The translations under genes were made by a program, and so were the position numbers. From Enoplosus armatus (taxonomy: Eukaryota; Chordata; Actinopteri; Centrarchiformes; Enoplosidae): 64,000 bases of DNA. The stretch is from positions 22,607,501 through 22,671,500 of the forward strand of contig NC_092186.1 of the NCBI RefSeq assembly GCF_043641665.1, read 5' to 3'. This document shows positions 1 to 10,083 of this stretch, piece after piece. Below the pieces are notes generated by a model. That model did not search any database. It saw nothing but the letters and a program-made list of their open reading frames with translations, and had not been told where the DNA came from. Numbering within the stretch: the stretch's first letter is position 1; each line of letters begins with the position of its first letter.

Positions 1-324
1 AGCCTTAGTGGAAACTATTATGCCAGGGCAATTACAACACAAAGACCAGCATGTCCAGCTTTTGGACTATTTCCTGAACTGAACGGGTAATTAAGGAATG
101 AAGCTTACTGCATGTTATTCTCCACTGACGTACAATGACAGCACTGTTTCCTACTGCCGTAACACATGGGCGGATGCACACATGCAGCCATACACACACA
201 CACACACACACGTAGACTCACATACAGTATGCACATGCACTCTTGAGAGACCTCAGGTCAACATAGCAGAGGACAGTCAAACAAGGCATGACGTAAGACC
301 TGCTGTCCAAGCAATCAGGAGACA
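1..324. other. intergenic sequence left of the MITE
   Basis: I see no gene here. The stretch contains a short (AC)10 microsatellite at about 192-211. Short open frames across it are low-complexity Thr/His translations of the CA repeat and are not credible genes. Confidence 0.6.
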
Positions 325-717
325 TTAAAGGGGCACACATCCACATCATCATCACGTGATCAAAATCGCTGGGCGGGATACCCTGACTTTTAATGCCATG
401 TAGGGGTCAAGCTCCAAAAACACCAGATCCTACATTACCCATAATGCAACCAATAGCATGTCTTTTGTTAAATCATGGCTGCCTGGTGAAAAGCCCATGC
501 CTTTCAAACTCCATGGCCACGGTTTGTAACCGCAGGTTTTCTGCTAAATATATATATATGTAGTATATATATTTAGTCTCTAAGCCCAAACCTTGACGTT
601 ATTATTATTGTTTCAAGCTTCTTGAAGCTCCCCCCAGAGCCATGGAGGACATTGTACTGCTTACACGCCATGTAACTGATGTTACCAAGTGTAAAATCAA
701 TTGGAGTGCCCCTTTAA
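325..717. mobile_element. MITE-like element with TTAA-edged terminal inverted repeats
   Basis: The left end reads TTAAAGGGGCAC (325-336) and the right end GTGCCCCTTTAA (706-717), an exact 12-bp inverted pair whose outermost bases are TTAA on both sides. The interior codes for nothing and includes an AT-rich palindrome near its centre. TTAA ends suggest mobilisation by a piggyBac-type transposase, which is inference. Similar TTAAAGGGGCACTCCA-type ends are familiar from teleost non-autonomous elements. Confidence 0.75.
544..576. repeat. AT-rich perfect-arm palindrome
   Basis: CTAAATATATATA on the left and TATATATATTTAG on the right are exact reverse complements around a short GTAG-containing centre. 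It sits near the middle of the MITE at 325-717 and could form a cruciform or mark the original fold-back centre. Confidence 0.7.
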
Positions 718-827
718 AATCTTAAACTGGACATTTACACAGGCAAATGGACACACACACACAGACACACACATTAGCATAACACAACTTGGAGACAAGC
801 AGCACTGCACACATGTGCTCACACAGA

Positions 828-852
828 CCCCCCCCCCCCCCCCCCCCCCCCC
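828..852. repeat. poly-C homopolymer tract (about C25)
   Basis: This is an uninterrupted C run; the other strand is a G run that could form a quadruplex. Its length is likely polymorphic or prone to sequencing error. Confidence 0.95.
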
Positions 853-1442
853 ACCAAACAAGCTGCACACACACCTCCAGCTCCAAATACTCACTCACAC
901 AGACACAGGCGATATATGGACCTCATATCCTCATGTGTGATGGACGCAGTGATGACTGACACTTGCCACTGGCCATAGTAAAATATCCGTCAGAGACCTT
1001 CAGCCTGTGGGCTACTTTAAGCTTTCAAAACAAAACAAAACAAAACAAAACCTTAAGTATTCAGTGTCATCGGGTACCGAGCGAACCGCAGAAAAGAAAA
1101 AAAAAAGTTATGTACTTTTCCTGAATAAGAAAGGACCTTATAAAGACATCAGGTCTAGCTGCTATGACTCATATTCACATAACGGGAGCGCGACCGCGGT
1201 TCAGGGCTCTGCAGGTCACGGACTGATTCACAAACTCACCGAAAGTCACCCAAAGTCCGCAGGAACAAAAGAATAGTGGCAGAAACAGAAGGAGCGCAAA
1301 CTCACCGGAGAGGAGTGGACTGCCCGCCGCTATACACACAAATAAACACGCTTCTTCCCCCGTGCAAAAAAAAAACAAAAAAAAGGTCCTCTTTGGAATC
1401 TGCCAGTCGTTCGTGGCAATAATCGTGACTTTAAGTTGCGCC

Positions 1443-1445
<3 letters not shown>

Positions 1446-1475
<30 letters not shown>
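1446..1475. repeat. (AC)15 microsatellite
   Basis: Pure AC dinucleotide repeat about 1.2 kb upstream of the ccn1 TATA box. Confidence 0.95.
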
Positions 1476-1477
<2 letters not shown>

Positions 1478-1808
1478 CTGGTGAAAGAGAGTTTTCATCA
1501 ATCGGAATCATTTGAAAAGTGCGGTGGAGGGGACTTATTGAGACAAAAAAAAAAGAGAGTATTTGTCTCCCCCCACCAACACCACAACATCTCTTGTGGA
1601 AAATTGGACCACCATCATCCCCCCCCCCCACCTCTGAAACGTGATGGACAGATTGCGTGAAAAAGTCAAATTGCCTCAAGGAAATGAAAGCGAAGGAATT
1701 TCCCTGCATGGAGAACATATTTAACAAGCCTTTAAGCTGTCAGGAATGCTTTGTGGTCTGCCGGCCAAAAGGGAGAGAAATATGTTAATAATGTAGGCTA
1801 CTGCCATA

Positions 1809-1818
1809 CCAAATATGG
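1809..1818. promoter_or_regulatory. CArG box / serum response element upstream of ccn1
   Basis: CCAAATATGG is a perfect CC(A/T)6GG match, the SRF binding site. It lies about 835 bp upstream of the ccn1 TATA box. Mammalian CYR61 is a known immediate-early gene driven by an upstream SRE, so this is a good candidate for the fish equivalent. That it works here is inference. Confidence 0.6.
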
Positions 1819-2576
1819 CAATATTGTTACGTCTGAGCTCTGGCGCGCATCTGGAAGCGCTTAGCTCGGCCGAATAAAGGCGCCGGGGAGCCAGAAATAG
1901 ACGCTGTTCAACGTATTTCTGCCCACACCTTTGGACTCGCGGAGAAAAAAAAAAAAAAACACAACAAAAAAACCCACGCGGCTATTTTAAAACGGGGGCC
2001 ACTGCGACATGCTATTAAAAACAAAACAAACCCCCCCCCCCAAAAAAAAAAACAGCAAAAGTATCACTGACAGACAAAAAAACTGAAAAGTGAAATAGGT
2101 TTATAGTAACCTTATAATACTTTTTTTCCCCTCTACACCCTGGGGAATTACTTTAGGATGTTCCCTGGCATTTGGGTGACATTCAGAGGCGTTATCTCTT
2201 GCACTCGTCCTTGCAATGAAGTGAAACGAGGAACAGAAAGAAAGAAAAAACAAAACAAAAAAAAACAAAAACAGAAAGAAAATCACCAATCAATAAAGCG
2301 GCCCACTCTCCAGGACTTCCAGAAGTGAAGTCCCCTGAACTTGGGTTGATAGATGTGAGAAGCGAGCAGAGGAAGGAAAAAATGAAAAGGGAGGATAAAC
2401 AGGAGTGGGGGGGGAAAAAATGTGAGACGGAAAAGTGTGTTCAGATGGGATCGGGGGGGGGGGGGGTCCATTCGAGAAAGCAGAAGAAGAAGAAGAAAAA
2501 AAAGAGAGAGAGAGAGGGAGAAAGGTTTTAGACAGGGTGGAGCTTATAGGTCTTGGATGGAAAATGCGCCGAGAAA
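1819..2576. other. ccn1 proximal upstream region, purine/pyrimidine-rich
   Basis: No gene is visible. There are several A-runs, a C-run near 2030-2041, a G-run near 2453-2466 and a GA-rich stretch at about 2480-2520. The GA/AAG-rich composition yields spurious Lys/Arg/Glu-rich open frames. Confidence 0.5.
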
Positions 2577-2583
2577 CATTCCT
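2577..2583 (+). promoter_or_regulatory. candidate TEAD (MCAT) site in the ccn1 promoter
   Basis: CATTCCT matches the TEAD/MCAT core CATTCC. CCN1 is a well-known YAP/TAZ-TEAD target with promoter-proximal TEAD sites. This copy lies about 60 bp upstream of the TATA box. A second core in reverse orientation, GGAATG, is at 1743-1748. Short motifs occur by chance, so confidence rests on position and gene identity. Confidence 0.45.
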
Positions 2584-2622
2584 GGCATAGTTTGGGAACA
2601 GTTCAGCAGGCAGCCCAGGGAC

Positions 2623-2630
2623 GACGTCAG
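2623..2630 (+). promoter_or_regulatory. CRE-like site next to the ccn1 TATA box
   Basis: GACGTCAG, within ACGACGTCAGC, contains a full GACGTCA half-site and lies 14 bp upstream of the TATA box. A CREB/ATF site close to the TATA box is known in mammalian CYR61 promoters. Confidence 0.4.
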
Positions 2631-2643
2631 CTTCCCACTACGG

Positions 2644-2650
2644 TATAAAA
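2644..2650 (+). promoter_or_regulatory. ccn1: ccn1 TATA box
   Basis: TATAAAA sits 231 bp upstream of the start codon, which puts transcription initiation near 2675 and gives a 5'UTR of about 205 nt with no intron. Strong TATA promoters are usual for immediate-early CCN genes. Confidence 0.8.
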
Positions 2651-2880
2651 GTCCGGAGGTGGCCGGACCTCAGCAGACTGCAACCGCTTTACCGAGAGCC
2701 TCATCCGCTCGAAAGGAGCCTCTAACACCCGAGACTACCAGCGAACGACTGAGCGAGGGAATACCTAAGGACTCCTCCGACAGACAGAGCGACAGACTAT
2801 ATCGACTTGTCCTTAAAACAAAAAAAAACAAACGGGAACAGGATTCTTCTGGGAACGCGCAGAAGAACATTTATCCAAAG

Positions 2881-2928
2881 ATGCTGATGCTTACTGTTGT
2901 CGTTACCTTCCTCGGAAGCCTCGACTTG
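2881..2928 (+). CDS. ccn1: ccn1 coding exon 1 (signal peptide)
   Basis: It encodes [16 protein letters not shown], the hydrophobic leader core, and ends at a GTGAGT donor in phase 0. The frame stays open upstream of the ATG, but that sequence precedes the TATA box and contains no in-frame ATG between TATA and 2881. Confidence 0.9.
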
Positions 2929-4833
2929 GTGAGTTATTTCTCTCTTTCAGTCTGGCAGGGAAACGTGTCAGCGGGTCTACTTTTCTGTGCTCGGCCGAAC
3001 GAGAGGAAGATGCGCACGTTTCTTCTTTTCGCGGGATGAAATGCTGAGAGGTTTTCTGTGGTTGCGGGGACATTCTGCGTGGCATGACTTCAAAAGTTTC
3101 ATTCTTTAATAGAAGATCTTTTTTTTTTTTTTTTTTCTTCCCCTTGGCTGTACAGGTCCTCTCCTCTTCCTCCTCCTCCTCCTCCTCCTCTTCTTCCTCC
3201 TGCCCCTCCGTGTGTGAGTGTCCGCTGGAGATGCCCAAGTGCGCACCCGGAGTGAGCGTCGTCCTGGACGGCTGCGGCTGCTGCAAAGTTTGCGCCAGGC
3301 AGCTGAACGAGGACTGCAGCCTGACCGAGCCTTGTGACCACACCAAAGGGCTGGAGTGTAACTTTGGGGCCAGCTTTGCTGCTGCTACCACTCGTGGCAT
3401 CTGCCGAGGTATGTATAAAGACCATCCAGCTCCAGATGTGCATGCTGTTGAATTAGTCTGAAGTATTTTCTTTTAAAGAAGAGGGCTTGATACAGGAGTA
3501 TGGGGGCCTGTGTGATTTCAACACTGTGGAATGCAGATGGAGGGAAACTTAGACTAAACCTCAAAGTACAGACAGCCCCTCTGTGGAGGGAAAGAGACTC
3601 CTCAGGCAGCCTGAAGAATTTCACAGTTTAACTGATCCCTACCTGGCAGCCATGTGATGTCTTCAGCAGACTCTCCGAGCAGAGCAGGAAAGAATAACAT
3701 TCCTCTCCTCCTGTTTTTTTCTCCCGCTGCAGCCAAGTCAGAGGGCAGGCCCTGCGAGTACAACAGCAGGATCTACCAGAACGGCGAGAGCTTCCAGCCC
3801 AACTGTAAACACCAGTGCACATGCATCGATGGGGCGGTGGGATGTGTCCCGCTGTGCCCGCAGGAGCTCTCCCTGCCCAACCTGGGCTGTGCCAACCCCA
3901 GACTGGTCAAAGTAGCAGGCCAGTGCTGTGAAGAGTGGGTGTGTGACGATGGCAAGCAGACGGACATCCTGGAGAGGATCTTTGGCAAGGACACGTTGAA
4001 TGATGATTTGGAGACAGCCCTCACCAACAGGAACGAGCTGATTTCTGTTGTCAAGGGAGGACTCAAGTCTCTAGCTGGTAAGAAAGCTGTCTTTCACGAT
4101 GGAATTTTATTTTATTTTCATTTTAATTTTCTGGATGTACACATGAAAGATCTTAGAATATGAGGGATTCCACGATGCTAATGTTTCCTATTTCTTCTTT
4201 TAATGGCAGCATTCAGACCACAGCCTGAAGTCCACGTGTTTGACAGCCAGAAGTGCATCGTCCAAACCACACCCTGGTCCCAGTGCTCCAAGAGCTGTGG
4301 AACAGGCATCTCCACCAGGGTCACCAACAACAACACAGAGTGCAAGCTGGTCAAAGAGACCAGAATCTGTGAAGTGCGGCCATGCACCCAGTCACCTTAC
4401 TCCAGTCTGAAGGTAAGCTTGAGCCACCGTGACCGAATGTGACGGAAGCATGCGTGATACTGCAAATGCGTCACTTCTGGGTCTGCGTGCGCGACTAATC
4501 GCCATCTCCTTCTTGTTTATTCCCCTGCAGAAAGGAAAGAAGTGCAGCAGAACCAAGAAGTCAAGCCAGCCAGTGAAGTTCACCTACGCCGGCTGCTCCA
4601 GCCTGAAGAAGTACAGGCCCAAGTACTGCGGGGCCTGCGTGGACGGCCGCTGCTGCACCCCCCATGACACCAGAACCATCCGCGTCAAGTTCCGCTGCGA
4701 GGACGGCGAGACCTTCAACAAGAACATCATGATGATCGAGTCCTGCAAGTGCACCTACAACTGTCCCCATGCCAACGAAGCCTCCTACCCCTTCTACCGC
4801 CTCTCCAACGACATCCACAAGTTCAGAGACTGA
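2881..4833 (+). CDS. ccn1: CCN1 / CYR61 matricellular protein, complete gene, 5 exons
   Basis: Five exons with GT-AG junctions join to 383 residues; human CCN1 has 381. The product is a secreted, heparin- and integrin-binding matrix protein controlling adhesion, angiogenesis and repair. Modules in order: signal peptide (about 1-25), IGFBP domain (32-99, with GCGCCKVC at 55-62), VWC (about 107-172), a variable hinge (about 172-227), TSP1 (about 228-274, [11 protein letters not shown] at 238-248) and the C-terminal cystine-knot domain (about 288-362), ending NDIHKFRD. Each module falls in its own exon, the classic CCN layout. The start at 2881 fits the TATA box and gives a hydrophobic leader. 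Oddity: a run of 13 serines (19-31) between leader core and first cysteine. The neighbours znhit6 and col24a1 support ccn1 over other CCN genes, although a teleost-specific ccn1-like duplicate cannot be excluded without a tree. Confidence 0.96.
3156..3408 (+). CDS. ccn1: ccn1 coding exon 2 (IGFBP domain)
   Basis: The acceptor follows a long T-run and reads TGTACAG; the donor is GTATGT in phase 1. The exon opens with V-L and a 13-serine run from a (TCC)n tract, then the Cys-rich IGFBP module with GCGCCKVC and LECNFGAS, both hallmarks of CCN1. Confidence 0.95.
3163..3200 (+). repeat. ccn1: coding (TCC)n trinucleotide tract encoding poly-serine
   Basis: TCC/TCT codons in a row encode serines 19-31 of CCN1. 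It is a microsatellite inside the coding sequence, directly after the splice acceptor, so length variation would change the leader/mature junction in frame. Confidence 0.9.
3733..4077 (+). CDS. ccn1: ccn1 coding exon 3 (VWC domain and hinge)
   Basis: Acceptor CTGCAG, donor GTAAGA, phase 1 at both ends. The VWC module contains [20 protein letters not shown] and ends [10 protein letters not shown]. The following hinge of about 50 residues is acidic and is the least conserved part of the family. Confidence 0.96.
4210..4412 (+). CDS. ccn1: ccn1 coding exon 4 (TSP1 repeat)
   Basis: It enters in phase 1 and leaves in phase 0 at GTAAGC. It holds [19 protein letters not shown] and [10 protein letters not shown], the thrombospondin type 1 module. 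An NNT sequon (256-258) is a possible N-glycosylation site. Confidence 0.96.
4531..4833 (+). CDS. ccn1: ccn1 coding exon 5 (C-terminal cystine knot)
   Basis: The exon starts KGKKC and ends in the stop TGA at 4831-4833. It carries the CT module, with [17 protein letters not shown] and [12 protein letters not shown], the heparin- and integrin-binding end of CCN1. Confidence 0.96.
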   Translation, partial: KGKKCSRTKKSSQPVKFTYAGCSSLKKYRPKYCGACVDGRCCTPHDTRTIRVKFRCEDGETFNKNIMMIESCKCTYNCPHANEASYPFYRLSNDIHKFRD

Positions 4834-5494
4834 TTGGTGACGAACGTCCAAACCCCTCAACAAGAGAAAGAGATCGTCAGCAGCACTGGCAGCCGATGGC
4901 TGTCCAGATGAATGCAGGGGTGTAAATAGACTCCCAATCAACTATCAGCTTCTTGTTGTAACTAGATTCCCAAGGAATTGTGGGCTTACATCATGAGGAC
5001 TCAATGAAGTGCACTGTTTGCTGTGGCTACATCAGCATTCTTAGTTAAGAACTGCTTCGTATTAATGGAGCATCAGAAGTAGCTTCGTTATGGAGCAAGA
5101 TGTAATTAATATTTGTACATTTAAGTTAGTCGCTGATATCAATTCACTGTGTATATTTTGATCCTTTACATCAGACATGACACAGACTGTAGACTTGTGT
5201 GTGCATATGTAGATATGCACGCGCGCAACTTCAATTAGCATACCATCCTGTATCTTAAGAGCAAGACACCGAAATGTAACCTCTGGACTTGTTTCACAAG
5301 CGTGCGGTTTCATTCCCTCCTGACGTGGGCATTATTGTTCATGTTTTGTGGCAGCTATTGAACTCCCTTCCCGAAAAAAAAAGACAAAGCGAAACATGTC
5401 AAAGGATGAATGAATGTTTTTATTATTGTTATTAATATTATTTATCGAGAAAAAAAATGTAGCTACTTTATTTGGATATTATGTGTCATACTGG

Positions 5495-5500
5495 AATAAA
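5495..5500 (+). terminator. ccn1: ccn1 polyadenylation signal (proximal)
   Basis: AATAAA about 660 nt after the stop codon. A second AATAAA follows at 5532-5537. Confidence 0.7.
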
Positions 5501-5531
5501 TTGTAAAATGATTTAATTTTATATGCTACAA

Positions 5532-5537
5532 AATAAA
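5532..5537 (+). terminator. ccn1: ccn1 polyadenylation signal (distal)
   Basis: Second AATAAA, 37 nt after the first and followed by a T/G-rich stretch. Either signal may be used. Confidence 0.65.
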
Positions 5538-5560
5538 ACTGATTTATTTATGAAATATGA

Positions 5561-7967
5561 CAATGCCTGAGTTCAGTCTGTTCAAAGCACACTGCAGGAC
5601 GGTACAAACAAAGTGCAGCGCTCACATGCACGCGGCTGAGGGGTGGGGGTGGGGGTATTTAAAGTCACTCTTTCCAGAGAAAATCCGCCTGTTATATCAT
5701 TCTGTAGACTCAACAGCTTCTCAGACAGACACTGAGCAGGGTCAGTCTGCTCTCATATAACACAACCTTGGAGGCTCTCTCCCTCGACTTTCTGTGCTTT
5801 GGAATGCCACTCTGCAGCGAGCTAGCTTGCTTTCATTTGATCTGGCTAAGCCATACACTTGACTGATTCTGAGAGGGGGGGGGGGATTAAGTCCACGAGT
5901 AGCAATGAGTATGGGAGTATGCCAAGAATCTTAAGTGCTGCTCTGAATGGGCTGGGATTAGACACCATGCAAGAAGGACAATGACTATTATTGTATACAA
6001 TGGGCTGCATACAAAGAATGCATTCCCGGGGAAGCGTTTTTTTTTTTTTCACACAGCGGAATAGCACTACCAAATTGACCTAATTCATTAGCAGTCGCCT
6101 TTAAAAGTGAATTAGCTGCATTGGCCTCTGTTGGCTCTTAAACTGCAGCGGTCTACTAAAGAGTTGTAAACAGCCCTGCGGACATAGGGAGGGCTTAAGT
6201 CTCCCTTCCAGGTTTCACTTTAACAGGCATTAAGAAATACTATTATGAGGTAGAAACAGGGGCAGGACAGGAAACAGGGGTAACGTTTCTGAGGTCATAG
6301 AAACTTCAAATTCAGTTTTCCAGCTACTGAAACAGTGTGTTGCTACTGGCAAAAAAAAAAAAACGGCACTTGACTCACGCGCTGGTGTGTCCATTAGTGA
6401 TGTTTACCCGATGTTTTATGACCCCGACGCACATGAAACCCATGCAGCATGACACGTATAATTAAAGAACACAGGAAGTAGCAGTCTGAAAGGGACGTGT
6501 GTTGTTTTTCTCTGATGGCAGAAGCTTGCACCTGGTGCAAATACCGACAGTGCAGTTTGAACTGGGGCAGGGAGAGCAGAGCTCAGGGGCAACGACAGGG
6601 AAGGGTTTCTCTTTTTTTTTTTTTTTTTTGATCCAGGTAGAGGGAGCGGCTCAGGAATGCAGCAGTGGCTCAGAGAGCAGACATCCTGATGGGCGGCAGA
6701 TGTTGGAAAATATTTCAGAGCAACATGTTCACTTTGGCGAAGAAGATTTTCCAAATATACACAAACACTCCCACGTACTCACTTGTGTCCACAAAAGGCA
6801 TTTTATGTCCGCACAAACAACCCTAAAAACGTGTCTATCTGAGGCTACATGGCACTCCTGCACAACTTTCCTCTTAATCGAGTGTATTTAATAAGAGGTT
6901 GAGCAGGACACACTGCCTTTGATTGAGCCGCATACCGCGCAGGATGTGCCCACTGAGGTCTTACAGATTGCTCACATGAAAGGCCTCTGAGGTTTGCCTA
7001 ATCACAAAGATGTGTTGCTGCCCTTTGCAGCCCGGATTTACAGGCCGAGCGCTTTCATGGAGCCCTGTTTTTGCTCGTTCCCTTTCTGTTGCCTCCCCAG
7101 GAGGAACATTTCCATCCCGGCCCTTTCAGAGTGCCGTGCATACTCAGACCGTCATTTGTCTTGTTAACACAATGCGGCTAACTTGGTTATGTAATGGCAC
7201 CTGTATGTTATGTGAGCAGTCCTTTCGGTGGTCCGTAGCATTCCTTTATAATGTACAGCGCAAGCACAGTGGCGAGGCTCGCAATCCCTCGGCCTTAACT
7301 GTCTCAGGTAACCCAAAGGCCACGCTTGTGGGAGAGATAAGTCGTGGGGGTCCCAGCCAACACAGCACAAACCTGTAAAAACTATCGCTCTCTCTCACAC
7401 ACACACACACGCCCCTGCAATTAAATCACTCAGCGACTACCTCATTCCCCGAGCCCAAAGTGTGTTTATATGACAAAGACATTAGCATTAAAGCTTCATC
7501 AAGCACTACGTAATGCCGTGCAACCAGAAGCCCACAGCATCGAGAGTGGCCATTACAACATGCTGGAAGCTGCTGAGCACTGATGTCAGCTATTTTACAG
7601 CCCCCTTGTCTATAACCTCAGGTTAATATTCACTGTTATAAAGGACCCAGGAGCAAGAGGCAAGGAGGGTTAGAGTCCAAATGCAAGAGGCACCCGCTTG
7701 CTTTAAAAAGCACCATCTGCTGGACGGAAAAGGGAGAAAAAAAACAAAACATTATGTTCTTGGAATTTATTTAGTCTGACTCACCTGATTACACCTGCAC
7801 ATTTTAAAGACTCATTGCCATCAAATGTGAAGGTACAGCATCTTAATCATGATATTATCATGATGTGTGTGCATATTTCATGTTACATTTCTCACTGAAG
7901 TGATGCAAAAGACCTCCATTTGCCAAATCCTGACAGGGTGTGGAACCCTCTCGTCGCAATCAGCATG

Positions 7968-8006
<39 letters not shown>

Positions 8007-9540
8007 CCGGGACAGTGATGCAACTCTTCTGACACACCCATCACATCCCCATCTGCAATTACATAAGAATAACTGATGAGCAGGCTTAGGGGAAAATCAG
8101 AGTCGATTCCCTCCCAGGCTGTTGGACTGTTCAGTCTGTCCCCGGAGGGCCGCTGGCTACTGGAGTGATTATTTGCTCAAACAAGCTGAGCATTGATGGG
8201 AGAGGCAGCGCGCAGTCTTTGGGCGTCTTGAGTCTCAGCCCACTGGAGACAATGTTGGACTGAATAATCTCCAAGGGGGCACATACTGTCAGCAGCTGAG
8301 CTAATGTTGGCATGTGCTTCGCCTGCTATTGTTTAAAACGGGCAGACCAACGAGATCACATAATGAGAAGCTGTAATTTTTGCCTTCACTTCTCTTAAAA
8401 TGTTAAAAGGGATTTAACACCCCACCTCCTTTCTTTTAACGATCGCATGATTGCCTCCCAAAACGGCTAAAATGTGAAACATGGTGGATATAAAGTGGTA
8501 GTACCTGGATATCAAGGACTAAAAGCAGAGGTGGTATTTAATGCCACTTCCTTCCCCCCCTGGCGTTGTCTTTAATTATGTTTGAGGTGTTTGTTTAGGT
8601 GAATGAAATAGGTCCAAACAAGTGAAAGTGTAATAAGGGTACATGCGCCAATTTTCTTTAGGGGGCCCAAAAAGGTGACTTAAAGTGAAAGTTCAATCAT
8701 GTTTTACCTGCATATTTATTAGGGCTCCAACTTCAAACTCGAATACATATCCCTTTAATTTATATCTACAATCCCTGAATATCTACAGACTGTATATTAC
8801 CCTCTATAATTTACAGCAGGCGCATCTTAAACCCCCCCCCAAAAAAAAACTACTACCACTACTTTCCAAAAGAGAGAGCTGCCTTCTGCGTTCCATGTAG
8901 ACCAGCTCACGTTCATTCGACAATTAAACTTTCAGTAAACGCTGGTCACGAAAATGCGGAGGAGCTACGTTAATTTCTTTCACAGATCATTGAAAACTTC
9001 ACCACAATGATAGATGTCATAAAACACCATTTTCTTGGTTCTTGCATTTCATTGCATTTCAAAATGTGATTTGAACGCCTTCAGCAGCGGTCGGATCAGG
9101 ACTTTGCTGATGTTCCTGTGGAACATTAAGTGACAGGAGTGATGTATTTTCCTCCTCTTTTGTCTCCCCCATGCTGGGTAATTGCAGCCTGGTTTCCACT
9201 ATTAGGAAGGGACGAGGGCCTAGTAAGGCCTCAGTCATTCTATCGCCCCACACTTTCCAAGTTCTTCTGCATCTTTTGATCTTTGGAGCTGACAATGGTT
9301 GTGCCATGGAAATCTAGCTAATGAGCGGCAACTATGACTCTAAGCTCTGTGCAGCAAAAAAAAAAGAGCCTTTGTCACAAACTACAATTAAGTAAACACA
9401 TATATACATTTAAGGAGAGGAGCACATACACATGCACTTGCCAAATGTGGCCTCAAATTGAATAGTCTGCAGTTGGTGAAGCACACACCACGATGCACAA
9501 TTAATATAAAGTGCTGAGGTTTTCAGCACATATCAGGCTT
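5561..9540. other. intergenic region between ccn1 and the LINE remnants
   Basis: I recognise no gene or RNA. The region has a G-run at about 5875-5885, A- and T-runs, and an (AC)17 microsatellite at 7969-8002. Open frames up to about 130 codons show no family signature and contain homopolymer-encoded stretches. Enhancers of ccn1 could lie here, but sequence alone does not show them. Confidence 0.5.
7969..8002. repeat. (AC)17 microsatellite
   Basis: Pure AC repeat in the ccn1-znhit6 intergenic region. Confidence 0.95.
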
Positions 9541-9545
9541 TTTGA

Positions 9546-9775
9546 ATGTTACATCCCGGGCCAGGTGGGATATGTAAGCCCTTTCAGCATATTCTGGGCC
9601 CGGATCCGGGGTCTCTTCTCAGTTGGACATGTCAAGAATGCCTCCACAGAGAGGCGTTCAAGAGGCCTCCTGCTCAGGTGCTTGATCTCAACTTCCTTGG
9701 CTTCTTTCGATGCAAACGCAGTTTCACTCCAATCTTCCTCTTGATGCCCGAGCTCCGCGTACTATCCCTCTGAAT
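9546..9775 (-). pseudogene. degenerate non-LTR retrotransposon, reverse transcriptase C-terminal remnant
   Basis: Read on the minus strand with frame breaks, this resembles the end of the ORF of a common teleost LINE. It shows a decayed form of the LxHLxRRPLERL...AFLTCPTEKRPR-type stretch that follows the polymerase domain, in which GHLVRMPPGRLP and ACPTGRRPRGR are the usual forms. It lies just downstream (minus sense) of the endonuclease remnant at 10084-10430, so both are probably one internally deleted copy. The recognition is from memory of the family, and the clade is not assigned. Confidence 0.55.
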
Positions 9776-10083
9776 TCATGACTGTAAACGAGGTTTGAAA
9801 TGTAGGTAGAGATGAGTGAAATGCCAGTCCTGCACCAGCCTGCCCGTCGATTTCTCACACTCCATCTTGTCCTCATTACAACTTGAACTGCGTCACACGG
9901 GGCAGCATCTTGGACACTCGGAGGCACTGAGTCTCATCGCATCTGCTTCACACTCAGCCACACATTACCCCAGGACACGACCAGACACACCAACTTGACT
10001 TCAACAGCGATTATAGCCAAAAAAAACAAGATCAAACATGGCAGATCAGATGATATGACTTCAAAGTTAATCATCATTGGCCA

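Larger units (their letters stand above)
718..1808. other. ccn1 far-upstream region, simple repeats
   Basis: No gene is visible. The stretch is rich in simple sequence: a C25 run at 828-852, (AC)15 at 1446-1475 and several A-runs. A consensus AP-1 site TGACTCAT lies at 1165-1172. Open frames here on both strands are Cys/Val or Thr/His translations of the microsatellites. Confidence 0.6.
4834..5555 (+). other. ccn1: ccn1 3' untranslated region
   Basis: AT-rich 3'UTR of roughly 0.7 kb. AUUUA pentamers occur at 5440-5444 and in an overlapping pair at 5542-5550, typical of unstable immediate-early mRNAs. The end is set by the two polyadenylation signals; exact cleavage sites are unknown. Confidence 0.7.

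Noticed and set aside
1..2640. Search for DDAH1, the next gene beyond CCN1 in human
   Set aside because: No DDAH1-like exon is readable on either strand; the gene, if conserved, lies outside the window.
2422..3039. Open frame continuing upstream and downstream of ccn1 exon 1
   Set aside because: The upstream part precedes the TATA box and is a GA-repeat translation; the downstream part runs into intron 1 past a clear GTGAGT donor.
2903..3443. Minus-strand open frames opposite ccn1 exon 2 with poly-Glu and poly-Gly runs
   Set aside because: They are antisense shadows of the (TCC)n tract and the Cys-rich coding sequence.
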